64,000 nucleotides of DNA from an uncultured Oscillospiraceae bacterium (GCA_934448295.1 CAKSEY010000016.1:1-64000), one strand, 5' to 3'. Shown: positions 5,928 to 14,752, counted from the first letter of the stretch. The notes: generated from the letters alone by a model not told the origin. Made by a program: numbers and translations.

Positions 5928-6977
5928 TTATGAGCTTTCCCTCTGTACAAGCGCCCACGGCACCACCTCGGAGCCGACTTTCTTTCCATTCAGGATATCC
6001 ACCAGCTTCTGCGCGGCTATCCTGCCGATGTTGTTTTCCCCGTAGGAAAGCGAGGTTATCGGCACCCGTGATATCCGGCTGAGACTGCTGTCGTCAAAGC
6101 TGACCACCGCCACGTCCTGCGGCACGCGTTTCCCGGCGGAAAGCAGGCACTCCACCAGCCGGAACGCTATCTCGTCGTTATAGCACACTGCGGCGGTATT
6201 CTCCCCGATACGCGCCAGCACCTCCCCGGGGTCGCTGAAAAGCGCTTCCTTGGTCTCCGTGGTGTACCAGAACACGTTTTCGTCCGGAATTATCAGCCCG
6301 CTGCGGAACAGCTCCGAAATAAAGCCGGAATAGCGCTGGTGCCCCTGGATATCGTCGCTCTTGAAGAAGCCGCATATCCGCGTGTGCCCCCGGGAAACAA
6401 GGTGCCGCACAAGCTCGGCTCCGCCCGCCGCATTGTCCGCGCAGACGTAATACGTCCCGCTGAGCGCCGGGTAATATCCATTGAAAAACACCACCGGGAT
6501 ACCCATTTCCATGAGCCTTGCGTACAGGTCGAAATTCGGGTTCGGCACGGCGGATTTCGTGCCCTCGATGAGCACTCCGTCGACCGGGTCTTTCAGCAGC
6601 TCCGCGAGTATGGAGCGCTCGGTGCACACCCGGTTGCGCGTCGCGGAGAGAACGGCGGCGTACCCGTTTTCCGACAGCACTTCCTCCACCGCCCGGAGCT
6701 GACCCGGGAAAATGTAATCGCTGATGTAGGTGGCGACTACCGCTATCTTCCCGGTCGCCGGAATCTGCCGCTTCGGCAGCACCGTGGAGCCGCTCCCCTG
6801 CCGCCTGGCTATTATCCCGCGCTCCGCCAGGCATGAAAGCGCATGGCGCACCGTCTGGCGGCTCACTGCGTAAATCGCGGTCAGGCTTTCCTCCGTTGGG
6901 AGCGCCGCCCCGGCAGGGTACTTCCCGCTTTCTATATCCGCCATTATCGCCGTGGAAACGGCTTCGTACTTCTTCAT
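5928..6977 (-). CDS. araR: AraR-type transcriptional repressor (GntR DNA-binding domain, LacI-type sensor)
   Basis: The 349-residue protein has a GntR winged helix at about 1-70 (EESLTAIYAVSRQTVRHALSC). A LacI/PBP-like ligand domain follows from about 75, with YISDYIFPGQLRAVE, FFNGYYP, DNAAGGAELVRHL and DVAVVSFDDSSLSRI. This fusion of two families is the hallmark of AraR, which releases DNA on binding L-arabinose. ATG at 6977 is preferred to the ATG at 7004 because GGAG lies 10 bases upstream and MKKYEAV is the usual beginning. It is divergent from the FGGY kinase and AraD genes, its natural targets. Confidence 0.88.
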   Translation of the reverse strand: MKKYEAVSTAIMADIESGKYPAGAALPTEESLTAIYAVSRQTVRHALSCLAERGIIARRQGSGSTVLPKRQIPATGKIAVVATYISDYIFPGQLRAVEEVLSENGYAAVLSATRNRVCTERSILAELLKDPVDGVLIEGTKSAVPNPNFDLYARLMEMGIPVVFFNGYYPALSGTYYVCADNAAGGAELVRHLVSRGHTRICGFFKSDDIQGHQRYSGFISELFRSGLIIPDENVFWYTTETKEALFSDPGEVLARIGENTAAVCYNDEIAFRLVECLLSAGKRVPQDVAVVSFDDSSLSRISRVPITSLSYGENNIGRIAAQKLVDILNGKKVGSEVVPWALVQRESS

Positions 6978-7142
6978 ACCGGTCACGCTCCAAAAACAAT
7001 ACAAATTCTTCTCTGAATATGATACAACTTTTCAAAGCGAATGTCAAGCCCGCCGGAACCCAGCGACCCTGTCAAATGGCGCCGCGGCTGAAATTTATGC
7101 AGTTCCACCAATTATCGCACGCAATCTTATTCATATTGCTGA

Positions 7143-7171
7143 TTGAATTAAGCGGGATTATGTGGTAAAAT
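7143..7171 (+). promoter_or_regulatory. promoter of the kinase-araD operon
   Basis: TTGAAT (7143-7148), 17-base spacer, TAAAAT (7166-7171), with TGTG just upstream of the -10 hexamer. The AraR-like half-sites at 7200-7227 lie downstream, inside the early transcribed region. Confidence 0.75.
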
Positions 7172-7199
7172 AAAAGAAGCTTACGGCGGGCAGAGCAGG

Positions 7200-7227
7200 A
7201 TTTGTACTATTACGCAGAAATTTGTCC
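7200..7227 (+). promoter_or_regulatory. possible AraR operator (two ATTTGT half-sites)
   Basis: ATTTGTAC at 7200-7207 and ATTTGTCC at 7220-7227 lie 20 bases apart, about two helix turns. Known AraR boxes are built on ATTTGT/ACAAAT arms. ATACAAATTC near 6998-7008, at the start of araR itself, carries the same arm in the other orientation and could serve autorepression. The arms here are in direct, not inverted, orientation, so the call is tentative. Confidence 0.35.
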
Positions 7228-7258
7228 GCTTTTCAAGAAAACATAAAAGGAGAACAGC

Positions 7259-8833
7259 ATGACGATACAGGAAAAAATCCAGTCCGGCAGGACTTACCTC
7301 GGCATAGAATTCGGCTCCACCAGAATAAAGGCGGTGCTTGTTGACGACACGTTCGCCCCCATCGCCAGCGGCAGCCACGACTGGCAGAACCGCTACGAAA
7401 ACGGCGTGTGGACGTATTCCCTGGACGATATCACCACCGGACTTCAGCACTGCTACGCCAGTCTCGCGGAGGACGTCCAGTCAAAGTACGGCGTAACTCC
7501 CGCGACATACGGCGCAATGGGGATCTCCGGCATGATGCACGGCTACATGGCTTTCGATAAGGACGATAACCTGCTCGTTCCGTTCCGCACATGGAGAAAC
7601 ACCATCACCGAGCAGGCGGCTTCCGAGCTGTCGGAGCTGCTCGGGTTCAATATCCCCCAGCGCTGGAGCATTGCGCATCTCTATCAGGCGGTGCTGAACG
7701 GCGAGGAGCACGTCAAGGACATCGCGCACATCAACACTCTTGCGGGATATATTCACTATCGTCTGACCGGAAAGCGCCAGGTCGGCGTTGGCGAGGCCTC
7801 TGGAATCTTCCCGGTGGAGGGTATCGAATACAACATGGAGTATATTACAAAGACAAATAAACTGTTTGTTGATAAGGGATTCTCCGGAAAGCTGCTGGAA
7901 GTTCTCCCCGAAGTGCTCGGCGCAGGCGCAAAGGAAGCCGTGCTGACCGCCGAGGGAGCGAAGCTGCTCGACCCGACAGGCACGCTCCAGCCGGGAGTTC
8001 CGCTCTGCCCGCCCGAGGGCGACGCAGGCACCGGAATGACCGCGACTAACAGCGTGCTTCCGCGCACCGGAAACGTGTCGGCGGGTACTTCCATATTTGC
8101 TATGCTCGTCCTGGACAAACCGCTCAAGGGCTACTACCCGGAAATTGACGTAGTCACCACCCCGGACGGCGCCCCGGTGGCGATGGTTCACTGCAACAAC
8201 TGCTGCTCCGAGCTGGACGCCTGGGTGAATGTTTTCGGCGAGTTTGCAGAGCTGAGCGGTCATGCCGTTTCAAAGCCGGAGCTGTACGAGCTGCTCTACC
8301 GCAACGCGCTGGGCGGCGACCCGGACTGCGGCGGCACAGTCGCGTACAATTTCCTTTCCGGCGAGCCTGTTGCAGGCGCTGAGAACGGCAGACCGATGTA
8401 CTTCCGCACCCCGGACGGGAAATTCAACCTCGCGAACCTGTTCCGCGCGGAGATTTACTCAACCATGGCGGCTCTGAAGCTCGGAATGGATATCCTGTTC
8501 GACAAGGAGCAGGTTTCCGTTGACAAGATAACCGGACACGGCGGGCTGTTCAAGACTAAGGGAGTCGCGCAGCAGTTCCTCGCGGACGGTCTGGGCTGTG
8601 CTGTTTCCGTCATGAAAACCGCCGGAGAGGGCGGCGCCTGGGGAATGGCTCTGCTGGCGGCTTACTCCGTATGCGGAAATAATAAGTCCCTGCCGGAGTT
8701 CCTCGACAGCGAGGTATTCGGCGGCATGAAATCCACAACGCTCCAGCCCGAGGAAAAGGGCGCGGAGGGATTCCGGAAATTCATGGAGAACTACAAGCGC
8801 GGGCTTGCGGCGGAATACGCGGCGGCGAAGTAA
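7259..8833 (+). CDS. FGGY-family carbohydrate kinase, probable L-ribulokinase role
   Basis: This 524-residue kinase has the FGGY ATPase fold: phosphate-1 motif YLGIEFGSTRIKAVLVD (about 13-29), SGMMHGYMAFD, PEGDAGTGMTATNSV, GNVSAGTSIFAMLV and the C-terminal adenosine motif TGHGGLFKTKG (near 424). FGGY kinases phosphorylate ketoses such as ribulose or xylulose with ATP. The gene is 11 bases before araD and divergent from araR. It therefore most likely makes L-ribulose 5-phosphate, the substrate of AraD, although its sequence is closer to the alternative Firmicutes kinases than to E. coli AraB. I therefore leave the symbol empty. GGAGAACAGC precedes the start. Confidence 0.82.
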   Translation: MTIQEKIQSGRTYLGIEFGSTRIKAVLVDDTFAPIASGSHDWQNRYENGVWTYSLDDITTGLQHCYASLAEDVQSKYGVTPATYGAMGISGMMHGYMAFDKDDNLLVPFRTWRNTITEQAASELSELLGFNIPQRWSIAHLYQAVLNGEEHVKDIAHINTLAGYIHYRLTGKRQVGVGEASGIFPVEGIEYNMEYITKTNKLFVDKGFSGKLLEVLPEVLGAGAKEAVLTAEGAKLLDPTGTLQPGVPLCPPEGDAGTGMTATNSVLPRTGNVSAGTSIFAMLVLDKPLKGYYPEIDVVTTPDGAPVAMVHCNNCCSELDAWVNVFGEFAELSGHAVSKPELYELLYRNALGGDPDCGGTVAYNFLSGEPVAGAENGRPMYFRTPDGKFNLANLFRAEIYSTMAALKLGMDILFDKEQVSVDKITGHGGLFKTKGVAQQFLADGLGCAVSVMKTAGEGGAWGMALLAAYSVCGNNKSLPEFLDSEVFGGMKSTTLQPEEKGAEGFRKFMENYKRGLAAEYAAAK

Positions 8834-8844
8834 GGAGAGAAAAA

Positions 8845-9537
8845 ATGTTAGAGAAATTAAAGCAGGAAGTTCTGGAAGCAAATCTTCTGCTTCCAAAATA
8901 CAACCTTGTAACGTTCACCTGGGGCAATGTTTCCGCCATCGACCGAGAGAGCGGAATGATAGTGATAAAGCCCTCCGGCGTTCCCTATGAGGGAATGACC
9001 GCCGATGACATGGTGGTAGTCGAGCTTGCGACCGGAAAGGTAGCCGAGGGCAAGTGGAAGCCCTCCAGCGACACGCCCACTCACCTGGAGCTGTACCGCG
9101 CGTTCCCGGCTATCGGCGGAGTTGTGCACACCCACAGCCGCTGGGCGACCTCCTTTGCGCAGGCGGGCGTTGGAATACAGCCGATGGGCACCACCCAGGG
9201 CGACTATTTCTACGGCGAGATCCCCTGCACCCGCGCCATGACTCCTGAGGAGATTCGCGGCGAGTACGAAAAGGAGACCGGCAAGGTCATAATCGAGACC
9301 TTTAGCGGCGTTGACCCCATGAGCATTCCGGCGGTTCTCGTAAAGAGCCACGGGCCTTTCACCTGGGGCAAGGACGCGCACGAAGCCGTGCATAATTCCG
9401 TTGTGCTGGAGGAGGTCGCGTTCATGAATTACCACGCGCTCACCATCGCCCCCACCGCCGGAAGAATGCAGCAGGAGCTTCTTGACAAGCACTATCTCAG
9501 GAAGCACGGTGCAAATGCTTACTATGGGCAGGGCTGA
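8845..9537 (+). CDS. araD: L-ribulose-5-phosphate 4-epimerase
   Basis: This 230-residue protein matches the class II aldolase family member AraD over its full length. It converts L-ribulose 5-phosphate to D-xylulose 5-phosphate by retro-aldol cleavage on a metal ion. Metal ligands are seen as the HTH pair in GGVVHTHSRWA (His about 95 and 97) and a distal His near 169 in VKSHGPFTW, close to the positions known from E. coli AraD. Other landmarks are NVSAIDRESG, KPSGVPYEGM, and GTTQGDYFYGEIPCTR. It ends the operon before a strong terminator. The isomerase gene araA is not in this operon. Confidence 0.93.
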   Translation: MLEKLKQEVLEANLLLPKYNLVTFTWGNVSAIDRESGMIVIKPSGVPYEGMTADDMVVVELATGKVAEGKWKPSSDTPTHLELYRAFPAIGGVVHTHSRWATSFAQAGVGIQPMGTTQGDYFYGEIPCTRAMTPEEIRGEYEKETGKVIIETFSGVDPMSIPAVLVKSHGPFTWGKDAHEAVHNSVVLEEVAFMNYHALTIAPTAGRMQQELLDKHYLRKHGANAYYGQG

Positions 9538-9560
9538 TTTTCAAATCTGAACAAATAAGA

Positions 9561-9596
9561 ACGCGCCCCGCATTTTTTCGGGGCGCGATTTTTGTT
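9561..9596. terminator. terminator after araD
   Basis: CGCGCCCCG (9562-9570) pairs with CGGGGCGCG (9579-9587), with ATTTTTGTTT on the plus side. The converging gene at 9604 ends just beyond it and may also use it. Confidence 0.85.
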
Positions 9597-9603
9597 TATT
9601 AGT

Positions 9604-11862
9604 TTACTGCACGGTGAGCGTCAGCTTTGCGCTTACCCCGTTATAAGTCTTGGCCGTTATAAAGGTGTTGCCTTTTTTCAGCGCCTTTACATTACCATTT
9701 CCGTCCACTGTGGCGACAGACGGATCACTGCTGACCCATGTCAGCTCCACGGCATATCCTTCCAATGTGGGGGTTATTTTTATGGACTGACCCACGCTCA
9801 TTCTGCGGCTGGAATACGGCATTTTAATTGAGGAAGGCGCCTTTCTGACCGTCACCTTAACCGCGGCGGTTTTGCCCTTTGAGGTCCTGACGGTAACAGT
9901 CGCCGTACCCATTTTCCCGGCGGTAATAACTCCCTTGGAATTAACAGAAGCCACATTTTTGTCGGAGCTTGTCCAGGTGAATTTGTCGATGGTTTCAGCG
10001 GGAGTTGTGGAGACTGTCATGGCATATTTCTCACCTACGCCCAGCGTGAGCTTTGTTTTATCAAGCTTCAGATTTGTGGCATATGCCGTTACTTTCTTCC
10101 AGCTAGCATAAAGAGTTACGTCCTTCTCCGGCATAACGCTCTTGCTTGAATACTTCGTGCCTTTTCCGTTGGGCTTTGTGTACCAGCCGAGGAATTTATA
10201 GCCCTTGCGCGCAGGCTCTCTCAGTTCACCGACCTTTTCACCGCAAACCACATATTTTGTGTCCTGCGTTACGCTGCCGCCACGCGCGTCAAAAAGGATC
10301 ATGTATTCATACCCAGTCCATCCGGCGGTGAGCGTCACAGCCTTTGCGGGCATTAAGTCGCTGCTGGTGAACTTGGAACCGTCCTTGTAATACCACCCCG
10401 TGAATTTATACCCGTTTCTTTCAGGCACGGGCAGTTTCCCTATCCTGGAGCCGTATTCCGCCTGAATCTCCTTGCCGCTTAGCTTTCCGCCGTCAGGATC
10501 CAGCTTGACCGTATAGGTCTTTGGCTCCCATATCGCGTACAGGGTGAGACTGGGGCGGGTCACCGTTGTTTTACTGCTGAAATAATCCCCTGTTCCGTCC
10601 GAGGAGGTGTTCCAGCCGATAAACTTGTTCCCCTCCATTTCGGGAACCGGAAGCTTGCCGATTTGTCCCTTGTATTCCACAAGCGTTTTAGTGGAATCGC
10701 AGGTCCCGCCGTTGGGGTCGAAGTTCACCACCAGGCTCTTTCCGTTCTGGAGCCAGCCTGCGTACAGGGTCACAGTGCTCCTGGGCATGACCGTGGAGCT
10801 TGTATAAAGCTCGCCGTTTGCGTCCGGGCGGGAGTACCAGCCGATGAACGTGTGGTCAGTCCTTGTGGGAACGGGCAGCTCTCCCATCGCAAGCCCGAAG
10901 GAATAATCCCTGCTCTTCACCGGGGAGGTTCCGCCCTGCGCGTCAAAGGTCACATTGAACTGTAAGGGGCGGTACTTTGCGTACAGCGTAATGTCGGAGG
11001 AAACTCTGTCGGTCAGGAAATTCCACTTGTCCCCGGTGCCCTCGCGGTTGACGTACCAGCCGATAAACTCGCAGTCTTTCTTCTCCGGGGGTACGGCCTC
11101 GGAGACCTGCTGACCGTTGAGGGCGTACAGCTTTGTTTCTCCGGTACCGCCGTTCGGGTCGAATGTTACGACCGAATGAGTGGTCATGGGGTCGAACACA
11201 GAAACTTTGTCATCAGTGGATTTCAGCGCATAGTAATTTATTGTCCCACTGGGAAAATTATTCGTAAAGCTTCCCTGTTGATTGGACGCTTCGCCAAAAT
11301 AATAAACATTGCTGACGCCTTTGCAGCTATACCAAATACTGTTAGAAGGAGAATAAGACTTAGTATTATAATCCTGGTTTTCACCTGGATACAGAGATAC
11401 ATTTTCAATATTGTTGCATCCCGAGAATGAAGAAAATCTCAATTCAACATCGCTTCCAAACACAACGTCGGAAATGCTTGTACAGCCATTAAATGCGTTA
11501 AAACCTATATATTTCATTGTCTCCGGGAAAACAGCCTCCTGGAGAGAAGTGCAATACTGAAACGCTTGAAATTCTATTTCCTCCAGATAAGCGGGAAACC
11601 TGACGTGCTCAACAGTTTCGTTTCTGGAAAAAGCTCCGCTTTCTATCCTGGCAACCTTTCTGCCGTCGATCATATCAGGTATATAAACGCTGCTGTCGCT
11701 GCCGGTATATTTGGTGATAATAACCGCCGAGCCTTTGAGCGAATATTCAAACCCGTTGTAGCTATGCGCTTCCTCCGCCTGTGCCGGAACAGTCATAACA
11801 ATGCTTGTCGCCGCCATTACAGCCGCCATCGTCAGACCGCCTATTCTCTTTCCAAATCTCAT
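9604..11862 (-). CDS. secreted BspA-like LRR / InlB-repeat / Big_2 surface protein
   Basis: The protein has 752 residues. A signal peptide (about 1-29, cleavage near AQAEE) is followed by leucine-rich BspA-like repeats (about 60-160; IESGAFSRNETVEHVRFP, IGFNAFNGCTSI). Then come five or more Listeria-Bacteroides (InlB B) repeats of about 65-75 residues with FDPNGGT and the closing TLYAxW (about 230-590), and two Big_2 Ig-like domains (about 595-752; LTLGVGEKYAMTV, VTWVSSDPSVATVD type). Such proteins are adhesins or matrix-binding surface proteins. There is no LPxTG motif, dockerin or membrane tail, so how it stays at the surface is not evident. The gene starts 15 bases after a frameshifted J-domain gene and shares its promoter. 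Confidence 0.85.
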   Translation of the reverse strand: MRFGKRIGGLTMAAVMAATSIVMTVPAQAEEAHSYNGFEYSLKGSAVIITKYTGSDSSVYIPDMIDGRKVARIESGAFSRNETVEHVRFPAYLEEIEFQAFQYCTSLQEAVFPETMKYIGFNAFNGCTSISDVVFGSDVELRFSSFSGCNNIENVSLYPGENQDYNTKSYSPSNSIWYSCKGVSNVYYFGEASNQQGSFTNNFPSGTINYYALKSTDDKVSVFDPMTTHSVVTFDPNGGTGETKLYALNGQQVSEAVPPEKKDCEFIGWYVNREGTGDKWNFLTDRVSSDITLYAKYRPLQFNVTFDAQGGTSPVKSRDYSFGLAMGELPVPTRTDHTFIGWYSRPDANGELYTSSTVMPRSTVTLYAGWLQNGKSLVVNFDPNGGTCDSTKTLVEYKGQIGKLPVPEMEGNKFIGWNTSSDGTGDYFSSKTTVTRPSLTLYAIWEPKTYTVKLDPDGGKLSGKEIQAEYGSRIGKLPVPERNGYKFTGWYYKDGSKFTSSDLMPAKAVTLTAGWTGYEYMILFDARGGSVTQDTKYVVCGEKVGELREPARKGYKFLGWYTKPNGKGTKYSSKSVMPEKDVTLYASWKKVTAYATNLKLDKTKLTLGVGEKYAMTVSTTPAETIDKFTWTSSDKNVASVNSKGVITAGKMGTATVTVRTSKGKTAAVKVTVRKAPSSIKMPYSSRRMSVGQSIKITPTLEGYAVELTWVSSDPSVATVDGNGNVKALKKGNTFITAKTYNGVSAKLTLTVQ

Positions 11863-11877
11863 ATAAAACTTCCTTTC

Positions 11878-12161
11878 TTAATCGTAGTAATAATATTCGT
11901 ATGTGGTATCGTAATGCAGCTCGCCGGGTTCCCGGTGGAACAGACCGCAGGCTCCGGCGGAACCAGCGCTGCTGAAATTCCCCTGTTTGCCGTTACACAT
12001 GGCTTCAAACGCTATGTTGAGCTGCTTCATCTTTTCTTCAGCAAAGGCTTTATCTCCGGCAAAAGCATCTGTGTAGTATATCTTGGAAAGTCTCCGGTAA
12101 GCCTTTTTATTTCGTCCCTGGAAGCGTTTTCGGGTATCTCAAGGATTCTGTAATGAGCCAT
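11878..12161 (-). pseudogene. J-domain (DnaJ-like) protein, frameshifted
   Basis: From ATG at 12161 the frame gives MAHYRILEIPENASRDEIKR, the first helix of a J domain. A one-base slip at the run ATAAAAAGG (about 12100-12108) then throws it out of frame. In the next frame the text continues AYRRLSKIYYTDAFAGDKAF and EEKMKQLNIAFEAM, the rest of a J domain, to a tail rich in Tyr (TTYEYYYYD) and stop TAA at 11878. The HPD tripeptide that activates Hsp70 reads YTD, so even an intact protein would be an atypical J protein. Either a sequencing error or a real inactivation fits. It is co-transcribed with the BspA-like gene. Confidence 0.7.
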
Positions 12162-12225
12162 TTGCGCTGTATTCTTTTCGGTTTCTGGGGTGAACTGAAT
12201 GTAAATTATTCCACCTGACAAATAT

Positions 12226-12254
12226 ATTATAATTCATTTCACAAATAATGTCAA
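12226..12254 (-). promoter_or_regulatory. perfect consensus promoter for the J-domain/BspA-like unit
   Basis: Minus strand: TTGACA (12254-12249), 17-base spacer, TATAAT (12231-12226). Both hexamers match the housekeeping consensus exactly. Confidence 0.9.
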
Positions 12255-12270
12255 GTACTTATTGACATAT

Positions 12271-12300
12271 AAAAAGCTCCGGCGCAAAAAACGCCGGAGC
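12271..12300 (-). terminator. terminator of the 12323-13435 gene
   Basis: GCTCCGGCG (12276-12284) pairs with CGCCGGAGC (12292-12300). On the minus strand the stem is followed by TTTTTATATG. It separates the ECF target gene from the strong promoter at 12226-12254. Confidence 0.9.
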
Positions 12301-12322
12301 CTATAATTATGTCTATGACAGC

Positions 12323-13435
12323 TTATCCGATCAAAGCCGCAAGGCTTCCCACGAGGTCAGCCGGAAGCTCGTTCTCGGAGTACACGGAGTAGGAATTTGT
12401 TCCGTCAGTCCAGGAAGCGGAATTTATGCCGCCGTTATTGCCCTTTAACGTTACTGTAACTCCGCCGATCTCCTTTTCGGAAACGTTCTTGTATACGTTG
12501 TAGTCGCCGCTGATGTCGTCGGTTCCATTGCCCTTGCGGACGGTGATTTCATTGCTGCCGTCGGAGTATCTCACCTCGACAATGCCGCTCATCGCCTGGA
12601 TATAGGAAGCCTTGTAGCCTGCAAGCTCGTCGGGGGCGCTGAAGCTGACCCCAGCCGCCTTTGCGGCTTCGGAAACGGTCTTGTATTCCTGCCAGGGGTT
12701 CGGGATCTGGGTGTTCTCGCCTGCGGATTCCTCGTCGGTATTCCCAAGCTCCAGGGTCTGAATGTCGCCGAGCTTTACCTTGCCCTTTGCGGACTTGTTC
12801 ACCGTAACCAGCGACCACTCATACGGGGCGCCCGGATATACCACCTGGCTGCGGCAGAGTATCATGTAATTGCTGCCGGATTTGGTCTGCCTGCCGAGGT
12901 AGAGCACCGGCTTGTAATCAACACCGACAAGCTCCTTCATCGCCTTTTTGTATGCGGAATATACGGTCTTGTTCTTGCTGTTTTTTATCGCGAATTTGCC
13001 TGTGTTCGCCTTAAAGCCGTCCTTGCCGGATTCGCCGATTATCGTCTGGAATCCGGTGATCTCAGCGTTTCCGTCGAGGCTCTCGTAGATGTACATTATG
13101 ACTACCTCCGGCTTGGCGTCGGGATATGCCGGAGTTGCCCTGCAGAGTATCGCGTAGTTTGTTCCGGCAACCACCTGGGTTCCGAGCGCTGCTATCGGCT
13201 GATAGCTTACGCCGACAAGCTCTGCGGTCGCCTTCTTGAAAGCGGCCTTTGCAGCGGCGTTCTTGCTCATTGCGGTGCTGCCCGTGTTTACTTCCCAGCC
13301 GCCCTCGATAGCTTCCGTGTAGCCGGGTTCTTCAGCGGGCGCGGAGGTATCTTCCGCAAACGCGGAGAAGGAAGCGCAGGACATTGCGATAAGTGCTGCC
13401 ATAGCGGCGGAGGTGAATCTGATAGACTTTTTCAT
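12323..13435 (-). CDS. secreted protein with two repeats and a DUF4367-like domain, ECF sigma target
   Basis: The protein has 370 residues. A signal peptide ends near SAFAED (about 27). Two repeats follow: about 45-135 (ELVGVSYQPIAALGTQVVAG, NYAILCRA) and about 136-235 (ELVGVDYKPVLYLGRQTKSG, NYMILCRS). After a linker comes a DUF4367-like domain (about 270-365; ITVRKGNGTDDISGDYN, VTVTLKGNNGG). The last domain is clearly related to the extracellular part of the anti-sigma factor at 13542-14192 (MTVRKARGSEDISGDYN). The promoter at 13495-13531 matches the sigma operon's own promoter. The function is unknown; it may bind the same ligand as the anti-sigma factor, as a buffer or sensor mimic. Confidence 0.75.
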   Translation of the reverse strand: MKKSIRFTSAAMAALIAMSCASFSAFAEDTSAPAEEPGYTEAIEGGWEVNTGSTAMSKNAAAKAAFKKATAELVGVSYQPIAALGTQVVAGTNYAILCRATPAYPDAKPEVVIMYIYESLDGNAEITGFQTIIGESGKDGFKANTGKFAIKNSKNKTVYSAYKKAMKELVGVDYKPVLYLGRQTKSGSNYMILCRSQVVYPGAPYEWSLVTVNKSAKGKVKLGDIQTLELGNTDEESAGENTQIPNPWQEYKTVSEAAKAAGVSFSAPDELAGYKASYIQAMSGIVEVRYSDGSNEITVRKGNGTDDISGDYNVYKNVSEKEIGGVTVTLKGNNGGINSASWTDGTNSYSVYSENELPADLVGSLAALIG

Positions 13436-13494
13436 GATGTTATACTCCTTTGAAATTTCTTTTGTACCGGCAGGTCGTTTTTTCTGCCTTTCAC

Positions 13495-13531
13495 CCTAAA
13501 GGACAGCATCAAATCCGTCAGGTCACACCTT
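13495..13531 (-). promoter_or_regulatory. ECF-type promoter of the 12323-13435 gene
   Basis: Minus strand: AAAGGTGTGACC (-35, ending at 13521), 20 bases, then TTTAGG (near 13500), with GCTGTCC just before it. The same two blocks with the same 20-base distance stand in front of the sigma factor operon at 14795-14831. Confidence 0.75.
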
Positions 13532-13541
13532 TTTGAAAAAT

Positions 13542-14192
13542 TTATTTAATTATTTCGAGAATTTTTATCAGCTCGGTTTCCGGAATACCGGACTCCAACG
13601 AAACTGAATAGGAATAATCCCCGGAAACCCAGACCGCCAGGCTGAATTTCCCGCCGTTACCCTTTATCGTCACCGTGTTGTCTCCGGCTTTCGTTTCAGC
13701 GATATCGTCATACTGATTATAGTCGCCGCTTATGTCCTCGCTTCCTCTGGCTTTACGCACGGTCATGCCGCGGTTTTCGCCGAGGTCGTAATACTGCACC
13801 TCGAGGATTTTCCCCGCGACGACCGCATAATAAGGCTCGGTGTAATCGCCGAAACTTTCAGGGACGGCGATATCAAATCCCGCCGCCATTTCCGCTTCAT
13901 CAAGGGTCTCGTATTCGGCATAGGGGTTTACATACTGAACGAATTCAGAGGTGTCCGCCGCTTCGTTTGCGTCCGCCCCGGACTGTACCGGAGTATCAAC
14001 GATGCCGCCCCTATGCTGGGTCACGGCGAATATTCCGGCGCCGATAACAAGGGCTGCGCAGGCGGCTATTCCCGCATATCTCACCCACGGAGTGAAGCGC
14101 ACGGCTTTCCTTTTCTGCTCTGCGGGGGCTGCCTCGTCGATGTACTTCTCGTCGATATCGCCGATTATCTGCATTAAGCGCATTTCCTTCAT
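13542..14192 (-). CDS. membrane anti-sigma factor with extracellular DUF4367-like domain
   Basis: The protein has 216 residues: a short cytoplasmic N-terminus (about 1-37) that should hold the sigma factor, one membrane segment (about 38-58, YAGIAACAALVIGAGIFAV), then an extracellular part with a DUF4367-like domain (about 110-205). It overlaps the sigma gene by four bases (ATGA), which is typical coupling of a sigma/anti-sigma pair. The N-terminus does not show a clear zinc-type HxxxCxxC anti-sigma motif. The signal sensed outside the cell is unknown. The secreted protein downstream repeats the same outer domain. Confidence 0.75.
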   Translation of the reverse strand: MKEMRLMQIIGDIDEKYIDEAAPAEQKRKAVRFTPWVRYAGIAACAALVIGAGIFAVTQHRGGIVDTPVQSGADANEAADTSEFVQYVNPYAEYETLDEAEMAAGFDIAVPESFGDYTEPYYAVVAGKILEVQYYDLGENRGMTVRKARGSEDISGDYNQYDDIAETKAGDNTVTIKGNGGKFSLAVWVSGDYSYSVSLESGIPETELIKILEIIK

Positions 14193-14752
14193 ACGATTAT
14201 CCCCTCGCTTTCAAGATGTTTTTTCAGCCTGCTGCGGGTCCGCATAAGGCAGGTTTTGACCTTGCTGACGCTGAATCCGTATTCCTGCGCTATTTCCTCG
14301 ATGGGGCTGGCGTACCAGTAGCGCCTTACGAATATCTTCCGGTTATCCTCCGACAGCGTGCCCAGGAACTTGTTTATGCTGTCGCGTATCATCATGCTTT
14401 CCGCCGCCCGCTCAACGTCTGAGCCAGGGTCGGGAATACACTCCGAAAGCTCGTCAAGGATTGCTTCGGTGCTGTTTACGTCCCGCTTTTGCCTGTGCAT
14501 ATATTCGTACATATTCAGCGCGATGTTCCTTGCTATCTTGCCGAGATACGCCCGGAAATTATCCGGCTTTTTCGGGGGAATGGCGTTCCATGCCTTGATG
14601 TATGTATCGTTCTTGCACTCCTCGCTGTCCTCGTTGTTGTGGAGTATGTTGTAGGCTATCGTCAGGCAGTACCGCCCGAATTTCAGGTCGGTCTCCCGTA
14701 TCGCCTGCTCGGAGCGGGCAAAATATAGCTCCAGTATCTGAGCGTCTTCCAT
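14189..14752 (-). CDS. ECF-type RNA polymerase sigma factor
   Basis: The 187-residue protein contains a sigma-70 region 2 (about 15-85; FGRYCLTIAYNILHNNEDSE, then AYLGKIARNIALNMYEYMHR). It also contains a region 4 helix-turn-helix (about 128-180; LSEDNRKIFVRRYWYASPIE, EIAQEYGFSVSKVKTCLMRT). Region 3 is absent, as expected for ECF factors. The gene is followed by its overlapping anti-sigma gene and preceded by an ECF promoter (14795-14831) that is shared with the secreted target gene, so it should be autoregulated. Confidence 0.9.
   Translation of the reverse strand: MEDAQILELYFARSEQAIRETDLKFGRYCLTIAYNILHNNEDSEECKNDTYIKAWNAIPPKKPDNFRAYLGKIARNIALNMYEYMHRQKRDVNSTEAILDELSECIPDPGSDVERAAESMMIRDSINKFLGTLSEDNRKIFVRRYWYASPIEEIAQEYGFSVSKVKTCLMRTRSRLKKHLESEGIIV

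Noticed and set aside
12027..12221. 64-codon frame as an intact small gene
   Set aside because: It begins at or before the expected start of transcription and after the J-domain start runs out of frame; the real content is a frameshifted J domain ending at 11878.
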